This document shows, in pieces, positions 1 to 7,081 of a DNA stretch of 9,534 nt; position 1 is the stretch's first letter; each line of letters starts with the position of its first letter. This DNA is from DASUFH01 sp036274645 (GTDB taxonomy: Bacteria > Acidobacteriota > Terriglobia > 20CM-2-55-15). The notes beneath the pieces were generated by a model. It saw nothing but the letters and a program-made list of their open reading frames with translations. It did no database searches and had not been told where the DNA came from. The stretch spans positions 1-9,534 of the forward strand of contig DASUFH010000250.1 of the NCBI GenBank assembly GCA_036274645.1, read 5' to 3'. Position numbers and translations under genes: made by a program.

Positions 1-1651
1 CGTACAGCCGGTCCGCCCCCTGATAGAGCAGCACCATGCACTCCCGGTCGTGCACGAGCGTTATTCCGTTGTACGTGCCGATGCCATGGTCGACATGAAC
101 CACGTAGTCGCCGACCTTCAGGTCCTGCAGATTCGATATGAACGCCGATACCTTGGATCGCCGGGGATGGCGAGACTGCAGCCGTTCGGACTCATCGAAG
201 ATGTCGGACTCGGCATAGATTTCGAGTCCCGCGTCGGGAATGCGTAATCCTTCCGAAATCCTGCCGACGCCGATGATGGGCGCTCGCGAATCGCCTGGAT
301 CCCGGACAGGCTGTTCGCCGAACTCCAGGCGGAAGGGAACGCCATACTCATGCAGGATGTCGCGCAGGCGCTCGGCCATTCCGACGGTAGCGCCGATCAG
401 CGCGACGTCGGTTCCCTGCTCGGTCGCCTTGCGCACGGCTTCGGCCATATCGCTGACACGCCCGTGGAACTTCGCCACGGATTGCGCGTTGACGCGGAAC
501 GACGCCACGGGACGTCCAACCGCATCGCCTTCGCCAAGCTCATCCAGTCCAATCCGTTCGAGCGTCAGACGCTTGACGCCCCCTGCTTCCAGTTCGCCGG
601 GAGTGACAAACAGTTCCGCCGGCGGCAGAGCGACGCCTCCGGCTCCGGCCGTCTCGGCATAGCGGCGCTCCAGACCGGAAAGAAATTCCTCCGCCACTTC
701 ACCGATGGCTTCGGGCTCGTCCAGAACGAGCGCCGTTTCGCCGGCGTAATCGAGGAGTGTGGCTTCCAGCGGCGCCACCAGAGGCATCAGAAACTGCATT
801 CCGGGGAAAATCTCGCCATGAATGGCGAGGTCACGCTTTTCCGCAAGATCTTTTTCGAAGGCGGCGCCCCAACGCTCAACCGCAGCGGCGCTCCAGACCC
901 GCAACAGCTCGCCCGATATCGGCACATCCCTCATCGGCAGGATATCGATTCGTTGCAGCGGCCCGCGGGAACGTTGATCGTCCAGATCGAACTCCCGGAT
1001 CGAATCCACGCTGTCGCCAAAAAACTCGATGCGGGCCGGCCTCGGCATGAGCGGCGAAAACAGATCCACGATGCCGCCGCGCACCGAAAATTCTCCCTCG
1101 GCGCCGACCGGCTCTTCGCGGAGGTATCCGGCGGAGGCCAGGTGCTCGACGAGCAGTTCCTGGGATATTTCCTCACCCGCGGCCAGACGCAGACAGGCGG
1201 CGTCGAATCGGGACGGCGCGGGAAGGCGCGAGAGAATGGCGCGCATGGGCGCGACCACGACATCGGCCATCCTGCGGCGCAACCGCCAGAGGGTTGCCGC
1301 CCGGGCCTGTTGCACCTCGGCGTGGGGCGCGACGCCCGAATAGGGGTCGGTTTCCCATGATGGGAAGACCGCCACGCGGTCCGGCGAACAGGCGTTCAAC
1401 TGCGCATGAAAGTAAGCGATGTCCGCGGCCAGGGTGGCCGCCTCCGCGTCGTGCGCCGTCACGACCACGAGCGGGCGGCGCATGGTCTGCCACAACCCGG
1501 CAACGAACAGGGCCCGGGCCGTTCCCGCCAGGCCCGAAACGACGACGGTCGATTCCCCGCGCAGCGTTTCGGCGGCCACGCGACGGAAGTCGACTGCGTT
1601 CGCGATCCGGCCAAAGATCGCGGCAACCCGTCTTTCGAGAGTTTCAGCCAT
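1..1651 (-). CDS. mfd: Transcription-repair coupling factor Mfd, N-terminal half (partial, runs off left edge)
   Basis: Mfd is the DNA translocase that removes stalled RNA polymerase from lesions and recruits UvrA for nucleotide excision repair. An uninterrupted frame of 550 codons runs from ATG at 1651 to the window edge, about half of the family's usual 1,100-1,180 residues. Seen in order: a UvrB-like N-terminal module with PSWETDPYSGVAPHAEVQQA (about residues 103-122) and then EGEFSVRGGIVDLFSP (about 182-197), both typical of Mfd/UvrB; a less conserved middle region; and from about residue 509 the start of the CarD-like RNA-polymerase-interacting domain, GDYVVHVDHGIGTYNGI, ending at GADRLY. 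The helicase/translocase and C-terminal domains lie outside the window. The ATG overlaps the end of rfaE2 by 8 nt (ATGGCTGA) and has no Shine-Dalgarno, so translation is probably coupled to rfaE2. Identification is firm. Confidence 0.95.
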   Translation of the reverse strand, partial: MAETLERRVAAIFGRIANAVDFRRVAAETLRGESTVVVSGLAGTARALFVAGLWQTMRRPLVVVTAHDAEAATLAADIAYFHAQLNACSPDRVAVFPSWETDPYSGVAPHAEVQQARAATLWRLRRRMADVVVAPMRAILSRLPAPSRFDAACLRLAAGEEISQELLVEHLASAGYLREEPVGAEGEFSVRGGIVDLFSPLMPRPARIEFFGDSVDSIREFDLDDQRSRGPLQRIDILPMRDVPISGELLRVWSAAAVERWGAAFEKDLAEKRDLAIHGEIFPGMQFLMPLVAPLEATLLDYAGETALVLDEPEAIGEVAEEFLSGLERRYAETAGAGGVALPPAELFVTPGELEAGGVKRLTLERIGLDELGEGDAVGRPVASFRVNAQSVAKFHGRVSDMAEAVRKATEQGTDVALIGATVGMAERLRDILHEYGVPFRLEFGEQPVRDPGDSRAPIIGVGRISEGLRIPDAGLEIYAESDIFDESERLQSRHPRRSKVSAFISNLQDLKVGDYVVHVDHGIGTYNGITLVHDRECMVLLYQGADRLY

Positions 1652-2147
1652 TGGGGTTGGAAGGAGACTGCGGGATCCCGTGTCGCGCCAGCACCCGCTC
1701 AATCACACCGGTCGTGGATTTCCCCGCCACCAGCGGAATGGTCGCCACCCGCCCGCCCCAGCTCTCCACTTCGGCGCGGCCGACAATGTCATGGGGCCCC
1801 CAATCGGCGCCTTTGACGAGCACATCGGGACGGATTTTGAGAATCGTCTCCAGCGGGGTGTCTTCGTCGAAAACACAAACAAAATCCACCATTTCCAGCG
1901 CGGCCAGGATCTCCGCGCGCTCATTCTCGGAGAGTATGGGCCGGTTCGCTCCCTTCAGACGCCGAACCGACGCGTCACTGTTGATGGCCACCGCCAGAGC
2001 GTCTCCCAGAGCCCTCGCCTGACGGAGCAGGGCGATGTGGCCGGGGTGGAGAAGGTCAAAACATCCGTTCGTGAAAACAAGCCGGCGCCCCGAGGACTGT
2101 AATCCCCTGGCCTCGCGCGCTATGGACTCCGCGTTTGAAACCTTCAA
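1644..2147 (-). CDS. rfaE2: D-glycero-beta-D-manno-heptose 1-phosphate adenylyltransferase (stand-alone RfaE2/HldE C-terminal domain)
   Basis: The family transfers AMP from ATP to heptose 1-phosphate to give ADP-heptose, the precursor of LPS inner core, in the cytoplasm. The 167-residue product has the nucleotidyltransferase signature FTNGCFDLLHPGH (about residues 25-37), the NSDASVRRLKG segment, the RAEILAALEMVDFV stretch, FDEDTPLE, RPDVLVKGADW, and the C-terminal STTGVIER motif (ISSTT-like, ATP binding). The kinase domain fused to it in E. coli HldE is absent, so a separate hldA/rfaE1 is expected elsewhere. The only usable start is TTG at 2147: an in-frame stop lies a few codons upstream and the N-terminus has the usual length before the nucleotidyltransferase motif. 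There is no Shine-Dalgarno, but an extended -10 element sits 7 nt upstream. Its end overlaps mfd by 8 nt. Confidence 0.93.
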   Translation of the reverse strand: MKVSNAESIAREARGLQSSGRRLVFTNGCFDLLHPGHIALLRQARALGDALAVAINSDASVRRLKGANRPILSENERAEILAALEMVDFVCVFDEDTPLETILKIRPDVLVKGADWGPHDIVGRAEVESWGGRVATIPLVAGKSTTGVIERVLARHGIPQSPSNPNG

Positions 2148-2154
2148 GCCCGCT

Positions 2155-2163
2155 AGTATAGCA
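2155..2163 (-). promoter_or_regulatory. Extended -10 promoter element for rfaE2-mfd
   Basis: On the minus strand the sequence TGC-TATACT is a TGn extended -10 followed by a hexamer with five of six matches to TATAAT. It ends exactly 7 nt before the TTG start of rfaE2, so transcription would begin at or just before the start codon, giving a leaderless message. No convincing -35 is visible, which extended -10 promoters tolerate. The start position is inferred. Confidence 0.5.
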
Positions 2164-2268
2164 TCGCTGTCTCAGGGGCTTTCGCGCGTGACCGAGCGCT
2201 TTCGTTGCCCGGAACGCTTCACCGCAACGGCTGCCGACCGTCAATTTAATGCAACGCAATCATCCGGC

Positions 2269-3705
2269 ATGCCGAACATGACAGACACGGTTTCCGCTGG
2301 CGCTTCATCCACCCCGCGACGCTTCTGGATCGCGCTGTTCATCGCCATTTTCGCGGGCTCCAGTGGCGCCTATTCCCAAACCGAAAGCCGGCGTGACACC
2401 GGCGTTTTCCAGGTGGATCCGCCAACTCCGTATGTCCACTATTCGCCCGTGGGCCAATCGCGGGGCCGCGTGCTGGTCGTCCATGGCCTGGATGCCAGCA
2501 AGGAACTCATGAACCTGTTTTCGCAGTCCCTGGTGGATGCCGGTTTCGAGGTCTATGCGATCGACCTGCCCGGGCACGGGGACTCCACGGTTCCATTCAA
2601 CGGCATCGTCGCGCGCAATGCGGTCGCGGCCGTGCTCGACACGCTCACCGAACCGGTCATTGTGGCCGGACACTCCATGGGCGCGGCGCTGCTGCTCGAT
2701 CTGGCCAATGAACGCGATTTTTCAAACATGGTACTGCTCTCTCCGGCCCCAACCCCGGTGAACCGGATTCGCGCGCAGCGCGCGCTGATTATCGCGGGCC
2801 AATTCGACATTCCGCGCATCCGCGCATTCGCTTCGGAGCTCGAAACGGCGGGCGAGGGAGAAGTCCGCGTCCAGATTGCCCCGTGGACCGGACATACCGG
2901 AGCGGTCTTTCATCCGTCGCTTCAGAAAGAGATCGCCGAATGGCTTGGCGGAGACGTCGAAAGCATCCGGAGCGGGTGGCGGCTGACCCTTCTGGCCGGC
3001 ATGATCATTTCGGCCCTGCTGCTGGGCGTCGCCCTGCTATCTTCCGGGCCCGTCCCGGAGTTCGGCGAACACGCCCGGGCCGCGCCGGCCATCGCGCGTT
3101 ACGCCATGGCTGGGGTGTTTGCGACCCTCGCCTGCGCCGCGGCGCCTCCGCTGTTTTCATGGGTTCGTCTTTTCGCCACGGATTACGTCGTGGGCTTCGC
3201 GCTTCTCGCCGGAATCGCGCTTCTCGTCATGCGAGGCCGTCCGGCGCGGCCGCCCGGAACCCCTTTTTTGGAGGCCAGCGCGATTGCCCTCCTCGCGGCG
3301 GTCTACGTCATCGTGGCGCCGGGACTGTGGGCCGGCGGCAACGCGCTTCATCTCGCGCCGCAGGAACCCCGCTGGTGGCGGCTGCCGTTAATCGCGGCGG
3401 CCCTCCTCCCGCTGCTGATCTCCGATGAGATCCATATCCGGCCCATCCGGCCGTGGTGGAAGGCTGCGGCCATCGCGCTGGCCACGCGCCTCATGCTGGC
3501 GGCGTTTCTCGTCACCGGCGCGCTGACATTCAACCGGGGATCCGCCTTCGTCGTGGTGGTCATGCACCTGATCGTCGCGCTCTGGATGGTTCTATGGTTC
3601 GCCGGCGAGTTCATTTACCGGCGGACACAGAATCCACTGGCGACCGCACTGTTCGCCGCCATCGTGCAAGCCTGGATTTTTGCCGCGGTTTTCGTCACGC
3701 AATAG
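2269..3705 (+). CDS. Exported alpha/beta hydrolase fused to a C-terminal polytopic membrane domain
   Basis: The product is about 478 residues. A Sec-type signal or anchor (TPRRFW then a hydrophobic run, residues about 15-36, possible cleavage after AYS) precedes an alpha/beta-hydrolase fold at about 45-228. Likely catalytic residues are Ser136 in the nucleophile elbow GHSMG, Asp180 in IIAGQFD, and His209 in WTGHTG; VVHGLDA (70-76) would form the oxyanion strand. From about 238 to the end there are seven or eight hydrophobic segments (about 238-257, 275-297, 302-321, 331-351, 372-385, 397-418, 425-448, 455-476). The hydrolase probably faces the periplasm, tethered to the inner membrane; substrate is unknown. 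The frame is open far upstream over rfaE2, but that part is non-coding shadow. ATG 2269 or ATG 2278 places the signal correctly; GTG 2188 is less likely. No clear Shine-Dalgarno is seen. The gene is divergent from rfaE2. Confidence 0.8.
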   Translation: MPNMTDTVSAGASSTPRRFWIALFIAIFAGSSGAYSQTESRRDTGVFQVDPPTPYVHYSPVGQSRGRVLVVHGLDASKELMNLFSQSLVDAGFEVYAIDLPGHGDSTVPFNGIVARNAVAAVLDTLTEPVIVAGHSMGAALLLDLANERDFSNMVLLSPAPTPVNRIRAQRALIIAGQFDIPRIRAFASELETAGEGEVRVQIAPWTGHTGAVFHPSLQKEIAEWLGGDVESIRSGWRLTLLAGMIISALLLGVALLSSGPVPEFGEHARAAPAIARYAMAGVFATLACAAAPPLFSWVRLFATDYVVGFALLAGIALLVMRGRPARPPGTPFLEASAIALLAAVYVIVAPGLWAGGNALHLAPQEPRWWRLPLIAAALLPLLISDEIHIRPIRPWWKAAAIALATRLMLAAFLVTGALTFNRGSAFVVVVMHLIVALWMVLWFAGEFIYRRTQNPLATALFAAIVQAWIFAAVFVTQ

Positions 3706-3818
3706 ATTGTCGTAACCTCCCCATCGCCCCGTCCTCAGGCCTCTTCCGCTGCCAGCCAGTAGAAAACTTAGCAGCCGGAACTTAACAAACGTTTACATCC
3801 AGGAAGCCCACTATCCAC

Positions 3819-3838
3819 TCTAATGAACATGTGGAGAG
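3819..3838 (+). promoter_or_regulatory. Putative -10 (TCTAAT) and strong Shine-Dalgarno (GGAGAG) for the small SH3-like gene
   Basis: GGAG at 3833-3836 lies 6 nt before ATG 3843 and decides the start in favour of that ATG over the in-frame GTG at 3831. TCTAAT at 3819-3824 has five of six matches to the -10 consensus. The nearest -35-like hexamer, TTTACA at 3792-3797, is 21 nt away, which is too long for a standard sigma-70 promoter. The ribosome site is well supported and the promoter is weak. The rest of the 137-bp gap after the hydrolase gene shows only the palindrome AAACGTTT (3787-3794). Confidence 0.4.
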
Positions 3839-3842
3839 TTCG

Positions 3843-4157
3843 ATGTTCAGGGAATCATCTATTAAGACTTTTGGGCAGCGAATAGCGGCGATGTTTGCCG
3901 CGTTCAACCGGGGTATCGCGGACTACCGGACCGTTAATCCTCTTTTTGCGGGAGATTACATTCGGGTTCGCCGAACCGCCCGGTCGCCCATGCCCGGCCA
4001 GATGGGTCGGGTCATGACCGTTTCGTCGAATGATCCATTAGGCCCCTATCTCGTGGAATTCGAAAATGGCATGCGATTTCGCTATCGCCATAGTGAACTC
4101 GAGCGAGTGGCCTATTCCTCATCAATTCCAGCACCGCCGATACAGTGCCATCAATGA
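3843..4157 (+). CDS. Small conserved-looking protein with an SH3/KOW-like beta domain
   Basis: This 104-residue product is not recognised as a named family. Residues 1-33 are amphipathic, with no signal peptide or membrane segment. Residues about 36-90 read as a compact beta-barrel pattern: GDYIRVRR, then PGQMGRVMTV, GPYLVEFENG and FRYRHSELERV. This resembles SH3-like or KOW-like folds in which a G-x-x-G turn links strands and a basic surface binds nucleic acid or protein. A function is not assigned. The start at ATG 3843 is supported by GGAG 6 nt upstream. The gene looks lower in GC than its neighbours, with AT-rich runs near its start (ATCTATTAAGACTTTTGGG). It is followed by two hairpins that separate it from a convergent gene, so it is probably transcribed alone. 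Confidence 0.7.
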   Translation: MFRESSIKTFGQRIAAMFAAFNRGIADYRTVNPLFAGDYIRVRRTARSPMPGQMGRVMTVSSNDPLGPYLVEFENGMRFRYRHSELERVAYSSSIPAPPIQCHQ

Positions 4158-4185
4158 TGGCGTTGTACCCTAGCCATTCTCCCGA

Positions 4186-4208
4186 AAGTTCGCCCTCGCG
4201 GTGAACTT
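4186..4208. terminator. Hairpin in the convergent intergenic region (first of two)
   Basis: AAGTTCGCC and GGTGAACTT pair over 9 bp with one G-U wobble around the loop CTCGC. There is no T tract on either side, so it is a structured element, perhaps contributing to bidirectional termination, rather than a canonical intrinsic terminator. Confidence 0.4.
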
Positions 4209-4218
4209 GCCAACCTGA

Positions 4219-4247
4219 GCTAGTGGCGCCTCTCCGGCGCCACTAGC
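4219..4247. terminator. Perfect 12-bp hairpin between convergent genes, probable transcription terminator
   Basis: GCTAGTGGCGCC and GGCGCCACTAGC form a perfect 12-bp stem around the 5-nt loop TCTCC. It is placed after the small plus-strand gene and before the end of the minus-strand hydrolase gene, where a bidirectional terminator is expected. The downstream tract on the plus strand is only ATTTACA, a weak U-run; on the minus strand there is none. Function is inferred from position and stem strength. Confidence 0.6.
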
Positions 4248-4287
4248 ATTTACACTCCGCCCCTTTCCAACGAGAAACCCCGAGCGT

Positions 4288-5307
4288 TTACATTCGACCT
4301 GTTTCCCGAAACCTTCGTAAAAACTGAACGATCCGGTATCCGGCCAAGGCGTTGAACGGAAACGTTCCCATGGTGTAATGGCCGCAGGGCAGCCAGACCA
4401 TTTCGGGACTAAGCCCCTGCTGATCAATATTTTCCATAAGGTTGGATGTCAACCGGCGCGGAAATGTCAGGTCGTAACGGCCGGCCAGCATCAACATCGG
4501 GCGTTGGTCGCCGCGAATCCGGGGGATCAGCGGAATCGGGCTGATTGGCGCCCAGAGCCGGCGCAGGTCGTCCAGTTCGATCGCGCCGTCGAATGAATGG
4601 CGGACATGCTGCGTCGAGAGTCCGGACCAGACCACATCGGCGAAATAGCCGGAAACGTGTATGAACGCGCCGACCGAAAACCGCTCGTCGTGGGCAAATG
4701 TCAGAAAAGCGATGCAGGAGCCGATGCTGGTTCCGACGATGCCGACCCGGCGATACCCCCTGGCCAGCAGCCAGCCCGCAGCCCGCCGCGCGTCAAGCAC
4801 GGCCTGCCGGTTGGCCGTGAGTGTCCGTCCGATGTTCGGCGACACGAGGTACTCCGCGCGGTCGATCTCAGGTGGTTTCCGATGGTGATGATACGGAAGG
4901 CTCAGCCGGAGCGCTCCGATGCCGAAGCGGGCCAGCGCCCGGCACAGCCCCACCTGCCCGTCCCAGGGACAGTTCCACTGGGGCAGGACAACGACGGCCA
5001 ACTCCGGCTTCCCCTCGAACAGGCGTCCCCAGACCGTGTTGTTTTCCGGATACGGCGTCGTGGCCGCGCTGGGAAACCGCAGTATCTCCCCATCCAAGAC
5101 AGTCTCGTTTTCGGGCGCGGGGTCGCAGGCGTAAAACCGCTCGCTGTCAGCAACAGCTTGCGAAGAATAGGCTTCGAGCGCCGCCATCGGCCGGTCCGTC
5201 GCGGATAACCCAACGTGCTCGAGTCCCCAGTCGAACGGCAGCGACCGGCGGTTGTCCTCCCGGCGATGGAACGCGCGCTCCCGGCTCTCGATATATCGAC
5301 CCAACAC
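4288..5307 (-). CDS. Alpha/beta hydrolase, ABHD18-like (cytoplasmic)
   Basis: The 339-residue product has no signal peptide or membrane segment. The alpha/beta-hydrolase pattern includes VVVLPQWN (about 105-112), YHHHRKPP (139-146), the nucleophile elbow VGTSIGS with Ser194, LAGRYD with Asp279, and CGHYTMG with His310, so the catalytic triad looks intact. The GTSIG elbow, the PLPYHHHRK-type strand and the FDWGLEH segment near the N-terminus resemble the ABHD18/DUF2048-like branch; the substrate is unknown. The start is GTG at 5307, only 9 nt after the glyQS stop, with no Shine-Dalgarno. It was chosen because the FDWGLEH segment (25-31) looks like part of the domain; the next ATG (residue 41) would lose it. 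It is very likely co-transcribed with and translationally dependent on glyQS. Confidence 0.8.
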   Translation of the reverse strand: MLGRYIESRERAFHRREDNRRSLPFDWGLEHVGLSATDRPMAALEAYSSQAVADSERFYACDPAPENETVLDGEILRFPSAATTPYPENNTVWGRLFEGKPELAVVVLPQWNCPWDGQVGLCRALARFGIGALRLSLPYHHHRKPPEIDRAEYLVSPNIGRTLTANRQAVLDARRAAGWLLARGYRRVGIVGTSIGSCIAFLTFAHDERFSVGAFIHVSGYFADVVWSGLSTQHVRHSFDGAIELDDLRRLWAPISPIPLIPRIRGDQRPMLMLAGRYDLTFPRRLTSNLMENIDQQGLSPEMVWLPCGHYTMGTFPFNALAGYRIVQFLRRFRETGRM

Positions 5308-5316
5308 AGGTTACGG

Positions 5317-7032
5317 CTAGCGCAAGCGCTTCAGCAGATAGCTTTCAAGTTCGGCAATCGAAACGCGCTCCTGCGCCATGCTGTCGCGGTCTCGAACGGT
5401 GACGGTATCCTTGCCCGCCGGGTCCTTTCCCTCACCGAGGGTATCGAAGTCCACCGTGATGCAGAACGGAGTTCCGATTTCGTCCTGCCGCCGGTACAAC
5501 TTCCCGATTCCGGCCGAGTCGTCATAAACGACACGCAGCGCGGGCTGCAGATCCCGCTTGATCTGTCGGGCGATGGCCACGATGCGGGGCTCGTTCTTCT
5601 TGAGCGGAAAAACGGCGGCCTTGATTGGCGCCAGGCGGGGATGGAGCCTCAGCACCACGCGCGTAAACTCGTCAGCCAGTTTGGCGGCCAGCGGACGAAC
5701 CTTCTTCAAGAGCTCAATGCGGTCCGCGCCCGGCATGCTGCAGACATCCTCGACATCGAGGAGCGTCTGGGGAAGACCCGCCTCCGCTCGTTCCAGCGCC
5801 GGCAAAATGGCGCGCAACTCATCGAGCGATGGCGCGCCGGCCGGAAGGGCCTCGCCTTTCGCGGCCGCGCGTTCGGCTTCCCCGATCTTCTTGGAAACGC
5901 TCTTTGCCGCCGCGGCAATGGCCTCCACCAGCGGCTTTATGGCGTCGGCGGGCGGCTGGCCCACCATTTCCTCGTGATACGCCTCACACAGGAAGGCGAG
6001 CGTGGCGCGCGTCGCGCCCGCCGAAGGCTCAACGACATACGGAACGTAGCGGGCGCCCTTCTTACCGGTCGCCGGATCCGCCCACTGATCGTCGAAGTAA
6101 TCCAGTTTGGCGGTGACGTCTTCGTTCGGCTTCAGCTTGAGCCGATCGAGATCGCCGGCGGGAATGTCCCGGCTGTGCGCCGTCAGGTCGTAGTCCTGGC
6201 GATTGGCAATCCCTTCGAGTTCGCTGAAACCCAATGATCCGGGAAACAGGTATTCGATATCGACGGTCGCCTTGGCGTAGTGCGCCAGTTCGTCCTTCAA
6301 CTGCGGCCGCTTCCGCAACCGCATCGGCGAAAGGCCCAGATTGATGTACCACTGGAACCGCTCTTCCACCCACTGGCCGTGCAGTTCCTCGTCGTTCGGC
6401 TCGCCCGGCTGCAGATACTGCGGCGGCTTGCAGAAATACTCGATTTCCATCTGTTCGAACTCGCGCGTCCGAAAAGTGAAATTGCCCGGAGTGATCTCGT
6501 TGCGGAACGCTTTGCCGATCTGGGCAATCCCGAACGGCAGCTTGCGTCGCGACGTCTGCAGCACGTTGGAAAAGTTCACGAAAATGCCCTGAGCGGTCTC
6601 CGGGCGCAGGTAGGCCAGGTTCTCGTCGTTCTCGACCGGCCCAATCGTCGTCTTGAACATCAGATTGAAGCTGCGCGGATCGGTCAGGTTGTCGGACCCG
6701 CATGACGGGCACTTACCGTCTTTCAGATGATCGGCGCGCGCGCGCTTGCCGCAGGCGCGGCAGTCGACCAGCGGATCGGAAAAGGTGGCTTCGTGGCCCG
6801 AGTATCTCCAGACCAGGCGATTCATGAGGATTGCGGCGTCGAGACCCTCCATGTCGTCGCGGTTGTACACCACGGCGCGCCACCATTCGCGCATGACGTT
6901 GTTCTTGAGCTCAACGCCCAGCGGCCCGTAGTCCCAGGTGGATCCGATACCGCCGTAGATCTCGGAATTGGCGAACACAAAGCCGCGGCGCTTGGCCAGG
7001 CTGACGATCTTTTCCATGCTTGAAGCGGGCAT
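5317..7032 (-). CDS. glyQS: Glycyl-tRNA synthetase, dimeric class II type, with internal insert
   Basis: The enzyme charges tRNA-Gly with glycine using ATP in the cytoplasm. The 571-residue product begins with the GlyRS signature SEIYGGIGSTWDYGPLGVEL (about 23-42). It has a four-cysteine zinc site (C91, C94, C108, C111), the RPETAQGIFVNF stretch (143-154), class II motif 2 FRNEITP...FRTREFEQMEIEYF (176-200) and motif 3 VEPSAGATRATLAF (334-347). A C-terminal anticodon-binding domain starts at about 458 (RVVLRLHPRLAPIKAAVFPL). It belongs to the single-chain alpha2 form, not the alpha2beta2 GlyQ plus GlyS form. Compared with typical bacterial members of about 460-510 residues it carries an alanine-rich, charged insert at about 354-457. 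Start choice is ATG 7032 or ATG 7017 (residue 6); neither has a Shine-Dalgarno, and a -10-like element lies 10 nt before 7032. The ABHD18-like gene follows 9 nt downstream. Confidence 0.96.
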   Translation of the reverse strand: MPASSMEKIVSLAKRRGFVFANSEIYGGIGSTWDYGPLGVELKNNVMREWWRAVVYNRDDMEGLDAAILMNRLVWRYSGHEATFSDPLVDCRACGKRARADHLKDGKCPSCGSDNLTDPRSFNLMFKTTIGPVENDENLAYLRPETAQGIFVNFSNVLQTSRRKLPFGIAQIGKAFRNEITPGNFTFRTREFEQMEIEYFCKPPQYLQPGEPNDEELHGQWVEERFQWYINLGLSPMRLRKRPQLKDELAHYAKATVDIEYLFPGSLGFSELEGIANRQDYDLTAHSRDIPAGDLDRLKLKPNEDVTAKLDYFDDQWADPATGKKGARYVPYVVEPSAGATRATLAFLCEAYHEEMVGQPPADAIKPLVEAIAAAAKSVSKKIGEAERAAAKGEALPAGAPSLDELRAILPALERAEAGLPQTLLDVEDVCSMPGADRIELLKKVRPLAAKLADEFTRVVLRLHPRLAPIKAAVFPLKKNEPRIVAIARQIKRDLQPALRVVYDDSAGIGKLYRRQDEIGTPFCITVDFDTLGEGKDPAGKDTVTVRDRDSMAQERVSIAELESYLLKRLR

Positions 7033-7042
7033 AAGATGCCGA

Positions 7043-7051
7043 ATGTTAGCA
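7043..7051 (-). promoter_or_regulatory. Possible extended -10 element for glyQS
   Basis: On the minus strand TGC-TAACAT (extended -10, four of six hexamer matches) ends 10 nt before the ATG at 7032, so the message would have a leader of only a few bases. The gap to the divergent dioxygenase gene is just 56 bp and must hold both promoters. No -35 is evident. Confidence 0.35.
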
Positions 7052-7075
7052 GAGTTCCGGGCTCCGATACTTGTG

Positions 7076-7081
7076 TAGACT
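7076..7081 (+). promoter_or_regulatory. Possible -10 element for the dioxygenase gene
   Basis: TAGACT fits TANNNT and ends exactly 7 nt before ATG 7089, the same spacing seen for rfaE2. No Shine-Dalgarno precedes the ATG, so a leaderless transcript is plausible. No -35 is convincing. Confidence 0.35.

Noticed and set aside
350..1360. Open plus-strand frame of 336 codons
   Set aside because: It lies fully antisense to mfd, whose frame carries recognised conserved motifs across the same bases; the plus-strand product is Arg/Gln/His-rich with no domain, as expected of a high-GC shadow frame.
1294..2102. Overlapping plus-strand frames of 227 and 242 codons
   Set aside because: They are antisense to the mfd start and rfaE2, biased in composition, and have no recognisable motifs.
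2035..2268. N-terminal extension of the membrane-hydrolase frame
   Set aside because: This in-frame stretch overlaps rfaE2 on the other strand and the divergent promoter region, and would bury the signal peptide about 95 residues inside the protein.
5215..6237. Open plus-strand frame of 340 codons
   Set aside because: It is antisense to glyQS and the ABHD18-like gene, both of which have clear family motifs; its product is Arg-rich and unpatterned.
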